Positions 1-8,432 of a stretch of 64,000 bases of DNA are shown one piece after another. Numbering within the stretch: position 1 is the stretch's first letter; every line of letters begins with the position of its first letter. Location: positions 2,902,501 through 2,966,500 of the forward strand of contig NZ_CP141799.1 of assembly GCF_035621475.1 (NCBI RefSeq), read 5' to 3'. The position numbers were made by a program, and so were the translations under genes. The notes beneath the pieces were generated by a model. The model was not told the DNA's origin. It was given only the letters and a program-made list of their open reading frames with translations, and ran no database searches. The DNA is from Pseudomonas paeninsulae (GTDB lineage Bacteria > Pseudomonadota > Gammaproteobacteria > Pseudomonadales > Pseudomonadaceae).

Positions 1-168
1 CACATAGCCGAGCTCCTTGGCCGCCTGCATGACCTGCGCGCGCAGCGCATCGGAAACCCGCTCCGGTTGCGACAAGGCGCGCGAGGCGGACATCAGCGAG
101 CAGCCCGCGGCCTTGGCCACATCGGACAGGGTGACGCGTTCGGCGGAGCGACGACGACGTGGGCTCAT
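1..168 (-). CDS. gntR: LacI-family transcriptional repressor, N-terminal part (GntR-like)
   Basis: Only the first 56 residues are in the window; the gene continues past the left edge. After a basic start (MSPRRRRS) comes a LacI-type helix-turn-helix from about residue 12: TLSDVAKAAGCS followed by SASRAL, then the start of the hinge region. It is the last gene of a minus-strand set coding for a gluconokinase/TRAP transporter, so gluconate-responsive repression is inferred from context. A perfect 12-bp palindrome upstream of the first gene of the set (3913-3924) is a plausible operator. The ligand-binding domain is not visible, so the effector cannot be confirmed. Confidence 0.8.
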   Translation of the reverse strand, partial: MSPRRRRSAERVTLSDVAKAAGCSLMSASRALSQPERVSDALRAQVMQAAKELGYV

Positions 169-230
169 GACTACTTCCCTGGAAAAGGCAGGCGATTCTA
201 GCAGCGACTAGCATCTGTCGGGTGCACCGC

Positions 231-259
231 GCGCACCAGGCAAAGCATGCCAGGTGCGC
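231..259 (-). repeat. Intercistronic hairpin between dctP and the LacI-type gene
   Basis: Two 12-nt arms (231-242 and 248-259; GCGCACCAGGCA and TGCCAGGTGCGC) pair with one central mismatch around a 5-nt loop. No T-run follows on the minus strand. It therefore looks more like an mRNA-stabilising or processing hairpin that separates repressor expression from transporter expression than like a Rho-independent terminator. Confidence 0.5.
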
Positions 260-269
260 GCCGCACGGT

Positions 270-1283
270 TCAGTTTTCGGTCTTGGCCAACTCGGCCTGC
301 ACCTGGTCGAACAGCGGCTGGCCGACGGTATCGATCACCTGCTGGATCGCCGGCTTCGCCCGTTCGCGCATGCGCTGCACCTCGTCGGCGCTGATCTGGT
401 TGACCTGCATGCCGTTTTCCTTGAGTTGCGCCAGCGCCTTGGCCGCTTCTGCGCGGGTGTCCTGACGCTCGAAGTCGCGGGCCTTGAGCGCCGCGTCCAT
501 GATGATGCCCTGCTCGGTCTGCGACAGACCATCCCACCAGCGCTTGGAGGCGGTGACGATCCACGGGCTGTAGACGTGGTTGGTCACGGTCAGGTACTTC
601 TGCACCTCGAAGAACTTCGACGAGAGGATGGTATTGAAGGGATTTTCCTGACCATCCACCGCCTTGGTCTCCAGCGCGGTGAACAGCTCGGAGAACGGCA
701 GCGGCACGGCGTTGGCGCCCATCAGATTGAAGGTTTCGAGGAACACCGGATTAGGCATTACGCGCAGCTTGATCCCGGAGAAATCCTCCAGCTTGGTGAT
801 CGGCCGGGTGTTGTTGGTCATGTTGCGAAAGCCGTTTTCCCAGTAGACCAGGCCGACCAGGCCCTTCTCTTCCAGCTTGTCCATCACCTGACGCCCGACC
901 GGGCCGTCCAGCACCGCATCGGCCTGCTGCTCGCGGGTGAACAGGAACGGCGTATCCCACACCGCCATTTCCTGGGTGATGCCAACCAGGGTGGCGGTGG
1001 AACCGACCATCATTTCCTGGGCGCCGCCGATCAGTGCGCTCTGCATCTGGTCGTCCGAGCCCAGGCTGGCCGCGGCGTAGGTGCGCATCTTCAATTTGCC
1101 TGCGGAGGCCTTGCCGACTTCCTCGGCGAACAGCTTGGCCGCCCGGCCCTGGTTGCTCTGTTCGTTGAGGCCGTAGCCGAAGCGAATCATGCGCGAGCGG
1201 ACTTCATCGGCCTGCGCGGTCAGCGTGGCCAGCGGGCTCAACAGCATGGCCGCAGCCAGAACGGTGATCAGTGGACGTTTCAT
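270..1283 (-). CDS. TRAP transporter substrate-binding protein (DctP family)
   Basis: A 337-residue periplasmic solute-binding protein of the DctP family, which delivers a sugar acid or other organic acid to the DctQ/DctM membrane subunits. A signal peptide is clear (MKRPLITVLAAAMLL, cleavage likely after AQA). Family-like stretches include RFGYGLNEQSNQGRAAKLFA near the mature N-terminus and the NPFNTILSSKFFEVQKYLT region. The ATG at 1283 was chosen over an upstream TTG because AAGAGG lies 11 nt before it. It follows dctM on the same strand. The neighbouring gluconokinase domain suggests gluconate or a related aldonate as ligand; that is inference. Confidence 0.9.
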   Translation of the reverse strand: MKRPLITVLAAAMLLSPLATLTAQADEVRSRMIRFGYGLNEQSNQGRAAKLFAEEVGKASAGKLKMRTYAAASLGSDDQMQSALIGGAQEMMVGSTATLVGITQEMAVWDTPFLFTREQQADAVLDGPVGRQVMDKLEEKGLVGLVYWENGFRNMTNNTRPITKLEDFSGIKLRVMPNPVFLETFNLMGANAVPLPFSELFTALETKAVDGQENPFNTILSSKFFEVQKYLTVTNHVYSPWIVTASKRWWDGLSQTEQGIIMDAALKARDFERQDTRAEAAKALAQLKENGMQVNQISADEVQRMRERAKPAIQQVIDTVGQPLFDQVQAELAKTEN

Positions 1284-1384
1284 CAGCAAGTGCCTCTTAT
1301 TGTTGTGAGAAGTAAAACGACTATTTTGTGCAACGTATTACGCGATGCCCGCCGGCTTGCCAGCGGGCGTGGAAAACCACGGCG

Positions 1385-2662
1385 TCAGCGCAACCATGCC
1401 AGCGGCACCGTGACGATGGCCGGGAAGGCGATCAGCAGCGCGACTATGCCCAGGTAAATCAGGAAGAACGGCATCACCCCGCGCACCAGGATTTCCATGC
1501 GCAGCCGACCGATACCTCCGACCACGTTGAGCACGGTGCCCACCGGCGGGGTGATCAGGCCGATGGAGCCGATCAGCACGAACATCACGCCGAAGTACAC
1601 CGGATCGATACCGGCCTTGACCGCGATGGGGGCCAATACCGGTGCCAGAATCAGGATGGTCGGGGTCAGGTCGAGAACCATGCCGACCGCGACCATCAGC
1701 AGCATGATCGCCACCATCAGCAGATGCGGATGGTTGAGCAGCGGCCCGAGCATGGCGCCGATTTCCTCGGGCAACTGGGCCAGGGTCACCATATAGGCCG
1801 ACACCGTGGCCGCCGCGCAGAGAAACATCACCGAGGCGGTGGTGCGACTGGCACGGGTCATGGTTTCGCTCAGCGCCGCCCAGCTCAGCTCGCGATACAG
1901 CAGCGTCGACACCGCCAGGGCGTAGACCGCCGCCACCACCGCCGCTTCGGTCGGGGTGAAGATGCCAAAGCGCAGGCCGCCGACAATGATAACCGGCAGC
2001 ATCAGCGCGGCGGCACCGTCCACCAATGCGTGGCGGCGTTCGGCCTTGCTCGCCTTGGGCGGAGTCGGTTCGGTGAAACCGCGGGCGATCAGGGTCCAGG
2101 CGAAGATCAGACCACCGCCCATGATCAGGCCCGGCACCAGGCCGGCCATAAACAGCTGACTGATCGAGGTATTGGTCACCACGCCGTAGATCACGAAGGG
2201 CATCGACGGCGGAATGATCGGCGCGATGATGCCGCCAGCGGCGACCAACCCCGCCGAGGAGTGCAGCGGATAACCACGCTGACGCATCATCGGCAGCAAC
2301 AGGGTCGCCAACGCCGCGGTATCGGCCAGGGCCGAGCCGGACATACTGGCCAGCAACACGGACGCGGCGATCGCCACATAGCCCAGGCCGCCACGCAGGT
2401 GGCCGAAGTAGGCCTGGGCCATGTTGATGATGCGCCGGGAAATTCCACCGGCATTCATCAGCTCGCCGGCCAGGATGAAGAAGGGTACGGCCAGCAGCGG
2501 AAAACTATCGGCCCCGGCGAGCAGGTTCTGCGCCAGCAATTGCACGTCCCAGAACTGCAGGTACCACATCAGCACCGCGCCGGTAAGAATCAAGGCGAAG
2601 GCAATGGGCATGCCGAAGGACATGAAACCCAGGAGTGAAGCAAGGAAGACAGCGACGGTCAT
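1385..2662 (-). CDS. TRAP transporter large permease (DctM)
   Basis: A 425-residue, strongly hydrophobic protein with the many membrane segments expected of a DctM subunit, the ion-coupled transport component of TRAP systems. Family-like motifs are ALILTGAVLMW near the N-terminus, PLLAVPFFILAGELMNAGGI, SGSALADTAALATLLLPMM and the repeated PPSMPFVIYG / LITPPVGTVLNVV helices. It sits between the kinase-DctQ fusion upstream (63-nt gap) and dctP downstream, giving the order Q-M-P. Length is normal for the family (about 425-430 residues). Confidence 0.93.
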   Translation of the reverse strand: MTVAVFLASLLGFMSFGMPIAFALILTGAVLMWYLQFWDVQLLAQNLLAGADSFPLLAVPFFILAGELMNAGGISRRIINMAQAYFGHLRGGLGYVAIAASVLLASMSGSALADTAALATLLLPMMRQRGYPLHSSAGLVAAGGIIAPIIPPSMPFVIYGVVTNTSISQLFMAGLVPGLIMGGGLIFAWTLIARGFTEPTPPKASKAERRHALVDGAAALMLPVIIVGGLRFGIFTPTEAAVVAAVYALAVSTLLYRELSWAALSETMTRASRTTASVMFLCAAATVSAYMVTLAQLPEEIGAMLGPLLNHPHLLMVAIMLLMVAVGMVLDLTPTILILAPVLAPIAVKAGIDPVYFGVMFVLIGSIGLITPPVGTVLNVVGGIGRLRMEILVRGVMPFFLIYLGIVALLIAFPAIVTVPLAWLR

Positions 2663-2725
2663 CAGCGGGTCCTCGGTGGGCAGTGCCCGATCTTGTTATC
2701 TAATGAATGCAACGCGAAAAACCGC

Positions 2726-3862
2726 TCAATCGGCCGTGACATTGGCCGGTGCCGCTGCCTGCTCGCTGGGTCGGCGCCAGACGTTGATCAGTTGCACCAG
2801 CGCCAACAGCGCCAGCACCGCCATGCTGGCCAACACCGGCACCATCGCCAGCACCACCGGGTAGCCGACCACCGTGCTGTGATTGCCCCAGCCGTACTGC
2901 ACCTGACTCCAGGCGCCCATGGCCGACAGCAGACTGGCGCCGATCACCAGCAGCCAGCTGAGCGAGTCGACCAGGCGGCGAATGGCGTTGGGAAAACGGT
3001 CGCGAATCATGCGGAAGGTCATCAGTTCGCCGCGGCGCATGCTCGAGGCCACACCGACGAACACCAACCAGACGAAAGCCAGGCGCGACAGTTCCTCGAC
3101 ACCGGCCCAGCCAGTGCCGAAGGCATAACGCAGCACTACGTTGATGAATACCGCGGCCACCATAAAGGCCATCAGTGCAGCCATCAGGCCGTCGGTGAGG
3201 CGGTCGAACAACTGCGCCAAGCCACCGCCGTAGATAGGTTCGGCCGTCAGTTGCGGCGCATGGTTAGCGCTATCAAACGGCTGCGAAGAAAGATCCACTT
3301 GCGCCTCGATCTCCTCACCGGTGGCGTCACGGCGTACCCAGGCACACACCTGCGCAACCACTTCGGCGCGGCTCTGCGCGGCGCTGACGTTGAATACATG
3401 GGCTTCGTCGAGGGGCGACTCAAGGGTATTGAACTGGCTGTCGACCAGCGAGATCGGCATGAAATGCCCGGGGCGGGCACCCACCCGCTGCAAGGCGGTG
3501 GTCCGATCAATATCCAGATGGGCGAACTGCAAACCCGGCACGGCGGCGCGCAGACGTTCGCGGTAGATGCGTTTGAGCGCCGAACAGGCGAGCACAAAGC
3601 CTTCACCGTTAGCCTGCGCGGCCTGCATCTCGGCGCTCAACGCATCCAGCCAGTGAATGCGGTCGTCATCGGTGAGGGCAGTGCCGGCGCGCATCAGCTC
3701 GACGTTGGCCTCGGGATGGAAATGATCGGCTTCGATATGCCGCCAGGTCAGCTCGCTGGCCACGGCCTGGCTGATTTCGCTTTTGCCGGAGCCACTCACA
3801 CCCATGACCACCAGGGTGCGGCGTGCCGGATTAACGGCGGTGGCAGGATTGACTGTCTGCAT
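2726..3862 (-). CDS. gntK: Gluconokinase fused to TRAP small permease (GntK-DctQ)
   Basis: A 378-residue two-domain protein. Residues about 15-180 are a thermoresistant-type gluconokinase with the P-loop GVSGSGKS at 21-28 and the family stretches HIEADHFHP, LTDDDRIHWL, VLACSALKRIYR and RPGHFMP; it converts gluconate and ATP to 6-phosphogluconate. After a linker (about 180-203) comes a complete DctQ domain with four predicted membrane helices at about 208-232, 240-260, 275-300 and 312-345. GGAGAA precedes the ATG. The DctQ N-terminus is cytoplasmic in this family, so the kinase would sit on the inner face of the transporter. Reading is continuous with no internal stop, and dctM/dctP follow with no separate dctQ. 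Confidence 0.92.
   Translation of the reverse strand: MQTVNPATAVNPARRTLVVMGVSGSGKSEISQAVASELTWRHIEADHFHPEANVELMRAGTALTDDDRIHWLDALSAEMQAAQANGEGFVLACSALKRIYRERLRAAVPGLQFAHLDIDRTTALQRVGARPGHFMPISLVDSQFNTLESPLDEAHVFNVSAAQSRAEVVAQVCAWVRRDATGEEIEAQVDLSSQPFDSANHAPQLTAEPIYGGGLAQLFDRLTDGLMAALMAFMVAAVFINVVLRYAFGTGWAGVEELSRLAFVWLVFVGVASSMRRGELMTFRMIRDRFPNAIRRLVDSLSWLLVIGASLLSAMGAWSQVQYGWGNHSTVVGYPVVLAMVPVLASMAVLALLALVQLINVWRRPSEQAAAPANVTAD
3263..3274. promoter_or_regulatory. Possible second repressor site inside the gntK-dctQ linker
   Basis: GTTAGCGCTATC matches 11 of 12 positions of the palindrome at 3913-3924. It lies about 640 bp inside the gene, in the segment coding for the inter-domain linker. 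LacI-family repressors often use a second operator for looping, so this is a candidate auxiliary site; chance is not excluded. Confidence 0.3.
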
Positions 3863-3912
3863 GGGTTCTCCAGGGCGCCATCGGCGTGGGGCCGCTCATT
3901 GTTTGAAGCGAT

Positions 3913-3924
3913 GTTAGCGCTAAC
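3913..3924. promoter_or_regulatory. Palindromic operator upstream of the gluconate TRAP operon
   Basis: GTTAGCGCTAAC is a perfect 12-bp palindrome with a central CG, the usual form of LacI-family operators. It lies 51-62 bp upstream of the gntK-dctQ start, where it would overlap the promoter. The LacI-type repressor encoded at 1-168 is the obvious candidate ligand; assignment is by context. Confidence 0.6.
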
Positions 3925-4095
3925 CAAGGTGTTCGACAAGCCTCGCACACGGCCATTATCGAAAAGCTGCCGAGCGGCACCTGCCCACCATTTAAGGTTA
4001 TCGAGAACGGTTGCGGCTTATTACCCAGGACTCGGCCAGGGTGGACTCAGCTGTGCTGCGGGTATTTGACGAGGCGTTGCCACGACTCCAGATGA

Positions 4096-4118
4096 AGACT
4101 AGTATTGATAATAAGTCT
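4096..4118. promoter_or_regulatory. Candidate promoter/operator of the Xre-RES pair
   Basis: Arms AGACT (4096-4100) and AGTCT (4114-4118) flank an AT-rich centre containing GATAAT, which resembles a -10 box. The site ends 18 bp before the antitoxin ATG, with the Shine-Dalgarno GGAGAA in between. Position and symmetry fit autoregulation by the Xre-type antitoxin. Confidence 0.35.
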
Positions 4119-4136
4119 ACAAATGGAGAAGCCAGC

Positions 4137-4541
4137 ATGACGGCTACCGCGCAACGCAACGCTCCAGCCCTCGACATCGAATCGACCAAGGCGGGTCAGG
4201 TCGCGCTGAAATTCTTCTTCAACCTGATGAACAAGTGGCAGTGCTCGGTCGAGGAGCAGATGGTTCTGCTGGGCTCGATTGGCCGCAGCACCCTGTACAA
4301 ATACCGGCAACTGCCGGAAGTGCGCCTGCCCCGCGACACCATGGAGCGAGTCTCCTACCTGATGGGCATTCACAAGTCGCTGCGCATCCTGTTCGGCGAC
4401 AAACCCTCGACCTATGAATGGGTGAGAAAAGCCAACAGTGAGGCGCCGTTCAATGGCAACAGCGCGCTCGAGCTGATGCTCGCCGGCGGCGTGGTCGACC
4501 TCGCCGACGTGCGCCGCTACCTCGACGGGGTCAGGGGTTGA
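4137..4541 (+). CDS. Xre/MbcA/ParS-type antitoxin of a RES system
   Basis: A 134-residue protein with the antitoxin Xre/MbcA/ParS architecture. The N-terminal half carries a Xre-like helix-turn-helix (MNKWQCSVEEQMVLLGSIG then STLYKYR). The C-terminal toxin-binding domain has the typical sequence YLMGIHKSLRILFGD ... NGNSALELMLAGGV ... LADVRRYLDGVRG. The ATG at 4137 is chosen because GGAGAA lies 7 nt upstream and nothing upstream in frame resembles the family. Its stop overlaps the RES gene start (TTGA). It neutralises the partner toxin and probably represses the shared promoter. Confidence 0.9.
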   Translation: MTATAQRNAPALDIESTKAGQVALKFFFNLMNKWQCSVEEQMVLLGSIGRSTLYKYRQLPEVRLPRDTMERVSYLMGIHKSLRILFGDKPSTYEWVRKANSEAPFNGNSALELMLAGGVVDLADVRRYLDGVRG

Positions 4542-5212
4542 GGCAGACCCTGCCCGCCTGGCCGCGGGCCTATCGCCTGGTTTCCAGCGCCTTTCCACCA
4601 ATCTCGGTGTTCGAGGATGTGCTGGACGCCGCCGATCTCGAACAGGCGTTCCTGATCGAGGGCCTGACCAACGACCGCCTGCGCGAAGAAGCCGGCCTGC
4701 TCGCCCACGTGGCGCCAGCAGACCGGGTCAGCGGCCCCGGTTCGTCGCCACTGATGGCCGCCTTCACCCATATCGGCGCGGTCAGCCGCTTCACCGCCGG
4801 CCAGTATGGCGTCTACTACTGTGGCGACAGCCTGCACACCGCGGTGGCGGAAACCCGCTACCACCGCGAGCGTTTCCTGCGCGCGACCCATGAGCCGAGC
4901 CTGGAACTGACCCTGCGTGCCTACGTCTGCCGGGTGGTCAAAGCGCTGGATGACATTCGCCAGGATCACGAACACCTGCACGACCCGGACCCGGCCGCCT
5001 ACCCGATCGCCCAGCGTTTCGCCGCTGAGCAGCGCAAGCAGGGTTCCTGGGGCCTGCTTTACCGCAGCGTGCGCCACCCTGAAGGTGAATGCGCCGCCCT
5101 GTTCCGCCCGCCGGCGGCGAGCATTCCGCACCAGGGCGTGCATCTGCGTTACGTCTGGGATGGCAAGCTGCAGCGGATCAGCGAAGTCTTCACCCTTAAA
5201 ACCATCGCCTGA
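4538..5212 (+). CDS. RES-domain toxin (NAD+ phosphorylase family)
   Basis: A 224-residue RES-domain protein. Characterised members of this toxin family degrade cellular NAD+. The domain is named for conserved Arg, Glu and Ser; candidates here are Arg84 (SRFTAG), Glu105 (AVAETRYH) and Ser177 (YRSVRHP), with the typical GVYYCGDSLHTAVAE core between them. The best start is a TTG at 4538 that overlaps the antitoxin stop, giving tight translational coupling; no in-frame ATG lies near the expected N-terminus. The domain is full length, so the toxin appears intact. Confidence 0.88.
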   Translation: MRQTLPAWPRAYRLVSSAFPPISVFEDVLDAADLEQAFLIEGLTNDRLREEAGLLAHVAPADRVSGPGSSPLMAAFTHIGAVSRFTAGQYGVYYCGDSLHTAVAETRYHRERFLRATHEPSLELTLRAYVCRVVKALDDIRQDHEHLHDPDPAAYPIAQRFAAEQRKQGSWGLLYRSVRHPEGECAALFRPPAASIPHQGVHLRYVWDGKLQRISEVFTLKTIA

Positions 5213-5280
5213 ATGTGCAGTCCACTCACATGCCCTGCGCAGCTGTCTGCCTGCTACCGCCACTCGACCGGATCTCACCC

Positions 5281-5928
5281 ATGATCAAGAAAAGCGCCAA
5301 CGCCCTCCTCGCTACCTGGCTAACCGGCTTGATCGTCTTGCTGCCGCTGGCCTTGAGCCTGACGCTGCTGTCCTGGATAGTCGGCCTGTTGAACCGGGCA
5401 ATCGGACCGTCCAGCTATATCGGCCAGGTATTTGCCAGCATGGGCCAGCCATTCGCCAGCAACGCCTACCTGGCGTACACCCTGGGTACTGCGGCGCTGC
5501 TGGTGGGCATCTATACACTGGGCCTGGGCGTACAACTCGGGCTGCGCCGCCCGCTGCAATGGTTGACCAACCTGACCCTGCGGCGTATTCCGCTGTTCGG
5601 CAAGCTGTACAACCTGGCGGACCGCTTTGTCGACCTGCTGGAGAAAAAGGAAGGGGCCGACATCAACGCCATGAGCCCCGTCTGGTGCCTGTTCGGTGGC
5701 GATGGGGTCGCCGTGCTGGCGCTGATGCCCAACCCACAACCCATTGATATCGATGGCCGCAGCTATTACGCCGTCCTGGTGCCCACCGCGCCTATCCCCA
5801 TCGGTGGCGGCCTGCTGTATGTGCCGGTGGAATGGGTCAAGCCAGCCAATATCGGCGTCGACGCCTTCACCAGCATCTATCTGTCCATGGGCATCAACCC
5901 GCCGCCGCAGAGCCCGCGCGAAGCCTAG
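5281..5928 (+). CDS. DUF502 family membrane protein
   Basis: A 215-residue protein of the DUF502 family, function unknown. Two hydrophobic helices lie near the N-terminus (about 9-35 and 62-85), followed by the family stretch RRIPLFGKLYNLADRFVDLL and a soluble C-terminal half with PIPIGGGLLYVPVEWVKPANIGVDAF. The ATG at 5281 gives the normal N-terminus for the family; upstream in-frame codons add unrelated sequence. It lies 68 bp after the RES toxin gene and converges with the acyl-CoA dehydrogenase gene at 6000; no functional link to either is evident. Confidence 0.85.
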   Translation: MIKKSANALLATWLTGLIVLLPLALSLTLLSWIVGLLNRAIGPSSYIGQVFASMGQPFASNAYLAYTLGTAALLVGIYTLGLGVQLGLRRPLQWLTNLTLRRIPLFGKLYNLADRFVDLLEKKEGADINAMSPVWCLFGGDGVAVLALMPNPQPIDIDGRSYYAVLVPTAPIPIGGGLLYVPVEWVKPANIGVDAFTSIYLSMGINPPPQSPREA

Positions 5929-5999
5929 CTAGCAGTCAGGGCGCAGCCCCGTGTGGCGCATTGGCGCACGCGAGGCGACCTGACAGGCGATACAGCCCG

Positions 6000-7127
6000 C
6001 TAGAGACTGCGCGCGATCACCAACCGCTGCACGTCGCTGGTGCCTTCGTAGATCTGGCACACGCGCACGTCGCGGTAGATCCGCTCCAGCGGGAAGTCCT
6101 TGAGGTAGCCGTAGCCGCCGAGGGTCTGCAGCGCCGCCGAGCAGACCCGTTCGGCCATCTCCGAGGCGAACAGCTTGGCCATCGATGCCTCGGTCAGGCA
6201 CGGCAACCCGGCTTCGCGCAGGCTGGCGGCGTGATGGACCATCTGCCGCGCCACGGCGATCTGCGTCGCCATGTCGGCCAGGCGGAACGCCACCGCCTGG
6301 TGTTCGATAATCGGCTTGCCGAAAGTCTGCCGCTCATGGGCGTAGTCGCGCGCCGCCTCGAACGCCGCACGGGCCATGCCGACCGCCTGGGCGGCGATGC
6401 CGATGCGCCCGCCCTCCAGGTTGCCCAGGGCGATGCGATAGCCCTGGCCCTCCTCGCCCAGGCGCAGGCTGGCCGGGAGGCGCAGGTCGTCGAACTGGAT
6501 CTGGCAGGTGTCCGAGGCATGCTGGCCGAGTTTTTCCTCGACCCGCACCACCGAGTAGCCGGGCGTATCGGTGGGCACGATAAAGGCGCTGATGCCCTTC
6601 TTGCCGGCCGCCGGATCGGTCACGGCGAAGACAATCACCATGCCGGCGTGGCTGCCTGAGGTGATGAACTGCTTGCTGCCATTGAGCACATAGTGCTCAC
6701 CGTCCCGGCGGGCGCGGGTGCGCAGATCGCTGGCATCGGAACCGGCCTGGGGTTCGGTGAGGGCGAAGGCGCCGAGCATCGTGCCTTCGGCCAGCGGCTT
6801 GAGGAAGCGTTGCTTCTGTTCCTCGCTGCCGTATTTCAGGATCGGCATGCAACCCACCGAGTTGTGCACGCTCATGATGGTCGAGCAGGCACCATCGCCA
6901 GCGGCGATTTCCTCCAGGGCCATGGCGTAGGCCAGGTGGCCGGTCTGCGCGCCGCCCCAGTCTTCCGGCACCAGCATGCCCATGAAACCCAACTGGCCCA
7001 TCTCGGCGATGGCCTCGGCGGGGAAACGGTGCTCGCGGTCCCAGTCGGCGGCGAAGGGTTTCAGCCGCTCCTGGGCGAACTGCCGGGCCATGTCACGGAT
7101 CTGCAGGTCTTGTTCAGAAGGAATCAT
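6000..7127 (-). CDS. Acyl-CoA dehydrogenase (short/branched chain)
   Basis: A 375-residue FAD-dependent acyl-CoA dehydrogenase that introduces the alpha-beta double bond into an acyl-CoA. Family motifs: [17 protein letters not shown], the flavin region [32 protein letters not shown], and the C-terminal [10 protein letters not shown] with Glu361 as the likely catalytic base. It is the last gene of a minus-strand ligase-SDR-thiolase-dehydrogenase set with a 14-nt gap to the thiolase gene. Together these give every step from a free 2-methyl or straight short acid to two shorter acyl-CoAs except the hydratase, so 2-methylbutyryl-CoA (isoleucine branch) is a reasonable but unproven substrate. The ATG at 7127 gives the normal N-terminus. 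Confidence 0.93.
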   Translation of the reverse strand: MIPSEQDLQIRDMARQFAQERLKPFAADWDREHRFPAEAIAEMGQLGFMGMLVPEDWGGAQTGHLAYAMALEEIAAGDGACSTIMSVHNSVGCMPILKYGSEEQKQRFLKPLAEGTMLGAFALTEPQAGSDASDLRTRARRDGEHYVLNGSKQFITSGSHAGMVIVFAVTDPAAGKKGISAFIVPTDTPGYSVVRVEEKLGQHASDTCQIQFDDLRLPASLRLGEEGQGYRIALGNLEGGRIGIAAQAVGMARAAFEAARDYAHERQTFGKPIIEHQAVAFRLADMATQIAVARQMVHHAASLREAGLPCLTEASMAKLFASEMAERVCSAALQTLGGYGYLKDFPLERIYRDVRVCQIYEGTSDVQRLVIARSL

Positions 7128-7141
7128 GGGGCTCTCCCGGT

Positions 7142-8335
7142 TCAGTTGAGCAACTCGATGGCCATGGCCGTGGCTTCGCCGCCGCCGATGCACAGCGAGG
7201 CGACGCCGCGCTGGAGGTCGTACTGGCGCAGGGCGCTGAGCAGGGTCACCAGTACCCGCGCGCCGGACGCGCCGATCGGGTGGCCGAGGGCGCAGGCGCC
7301 GCCGTGCACGTTGAGCTTGTCGTGGGGGATGTCGAGGTCGCGCATGGCCGCCATCGGCACCACGGCGAAGGCCTCGTTAACCTCGAACAGGTCGACCTGG
7401 CCGATTTCCCAGCCGGTGCGCGTCATCAGCCGTTGCAAGGCGCCGACCGGCGCGGTGGCGAACAGCCCTGGCGCATGGGCGAAAGTGGCGTGCCCACGGA
7501 TCGCCGCCAGCGGGGTCAGACCGCGTTTCTCGGCCTCGGACAGGCGCATCAGCAGCAGCGCGGCGGCACCATCGGAGATCGAACTGGCATTGGCCGCGGT
7601 CACCGTGCCGCCCTCACGAAAGGCCGGTTTGAGCGTGGGGATCTTGTCCGGACGCGCCTTGGGTGGCTGCTCGTCACTGTTAATCAGGCGCAGCTCGCGG
7701 CCGGCCTTGGCTTCCACCGCAATGATCTCGGCGGCGAAGCGCCCTGCATTCATGGCCTGCTGCGCGCGGGTCAGCGAGGCGATGGCGAAGGCGTCCTGCT
7801 GCTCACGAGTAAAGCCGTAAGTCTGCGCGCAGTCCTCGGCGAAGGTGCCCATCAGCCGGCCCTTGTCGTAGGCGTCTTCGAGGCCGTCGAGGAACATGTG
7901 GTCGAGCACCCGGCCATGGCCCATGCGGTAACCGCTACGCGCGCGCTCCAGCAGATAGGGCGCGTTGGACATGCTCTCCATGCCGCCGGCGATCACCACC
8001 TCGGCGCTGCCGGCGAGCAGCAGGTCATGGCCGAACATCGCCGCCTTCATCCCCGAGCCGCACATCTTGTTCACCGTCGAGCACACCGTGCCCTGGCTCA
8101 GGCCCGCGCCCAAGGCTGCCTGGCGCGCCGGCGCCTGACCCTGGCCGGCCTGCAGCACGCAGCCCATGATCGCCTCGTCCACCGCATCGCTGGCCAGGCC
8201 CGCGCGTTCGAGGGTGGCGCGAATCGCCGCGGCGCCCAGTTGCGCGGCGCTGACCTCCTTGAAGTCGCCGAGAAAGCCGCCCATGGGCGTGCGTGCGGCG
8301 CTGACGATGACTACCGGATCCTGTTGCTTGCTCAT
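7142..8335 (-). CDS. Acetyl-CoA C-acyltransferase (thiolase)
   Basis: A 397-residue thiolase that cleaves a 3-ketoacyl-CoA. The acyl-accepting cysteine is Cys92 in [10 protein letters not shown]; the catalytic His is in [17 protein letters not shown] and the second cysteine in SLCIGGGEA near the C-terminus. The ATG at 8335 has GAGG 8 nt upstream and is preferred to an ATG 15 bp earlier. It lies between the SDR and acyl-CoA dehydrogenase genes on the same strand, so it probably performs the last step of the same pathway (for example 2-methylacetoacetyl-CoA to acetyl-CoA plus propionyl-CoA). It is distinct from atoB at 41252. Confidence 0.93.
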   Translation of the reverse strand: MSKQQDPVVIVSAARTPMGGFLGDFKEVSAAQLGAAAIRATLERAGLASDAVDEAIMGCVLQAGQGQAPARQAALGAGLSQGTVCSTVNKMCGSGMKAAMFGHDLLLAGSAEVVIAGGMESMSNAPYLLERARSGYRMGHGRVLDHMFLDGLEDAYDKGRLMGTFAEDCAQTYGFTREQQDAFAIASLTRAQQAMNAGRFAAEIIAVEAKAGRELRLINSDEQPPKARPDKIPTLKPAFREGGTVTAANASSISDGAAALLLMRLSEAEKRGLTPLAAIRGHATFAHAPGLFATAPVGALQRLMTRTGWEIGQVDLFEVNEAFAVVPMAAMRDLDIPHDKLNVHGGACALGHPIGASGARVLVTLLSALRQYDLQRGVASLCIGGGEATAMAIELLN

Positions 8336-8432
8336 GTTCGTTGCCCTCATCGGCGGGTTTCGCTGCGCGTTACCCGATCTGTCTCTGGCCCGTTAGCTAG
8401 CACTATCGAGCCCTTATAGTAGTTGGACCGCT

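Noticed and set aside
222..1457. 411-codon plus-strand frame over dctP
   Set aside because: The minus-strand DctP protein has a signal peptide and family sequence; the plus-strand product has a shadow-type composition.
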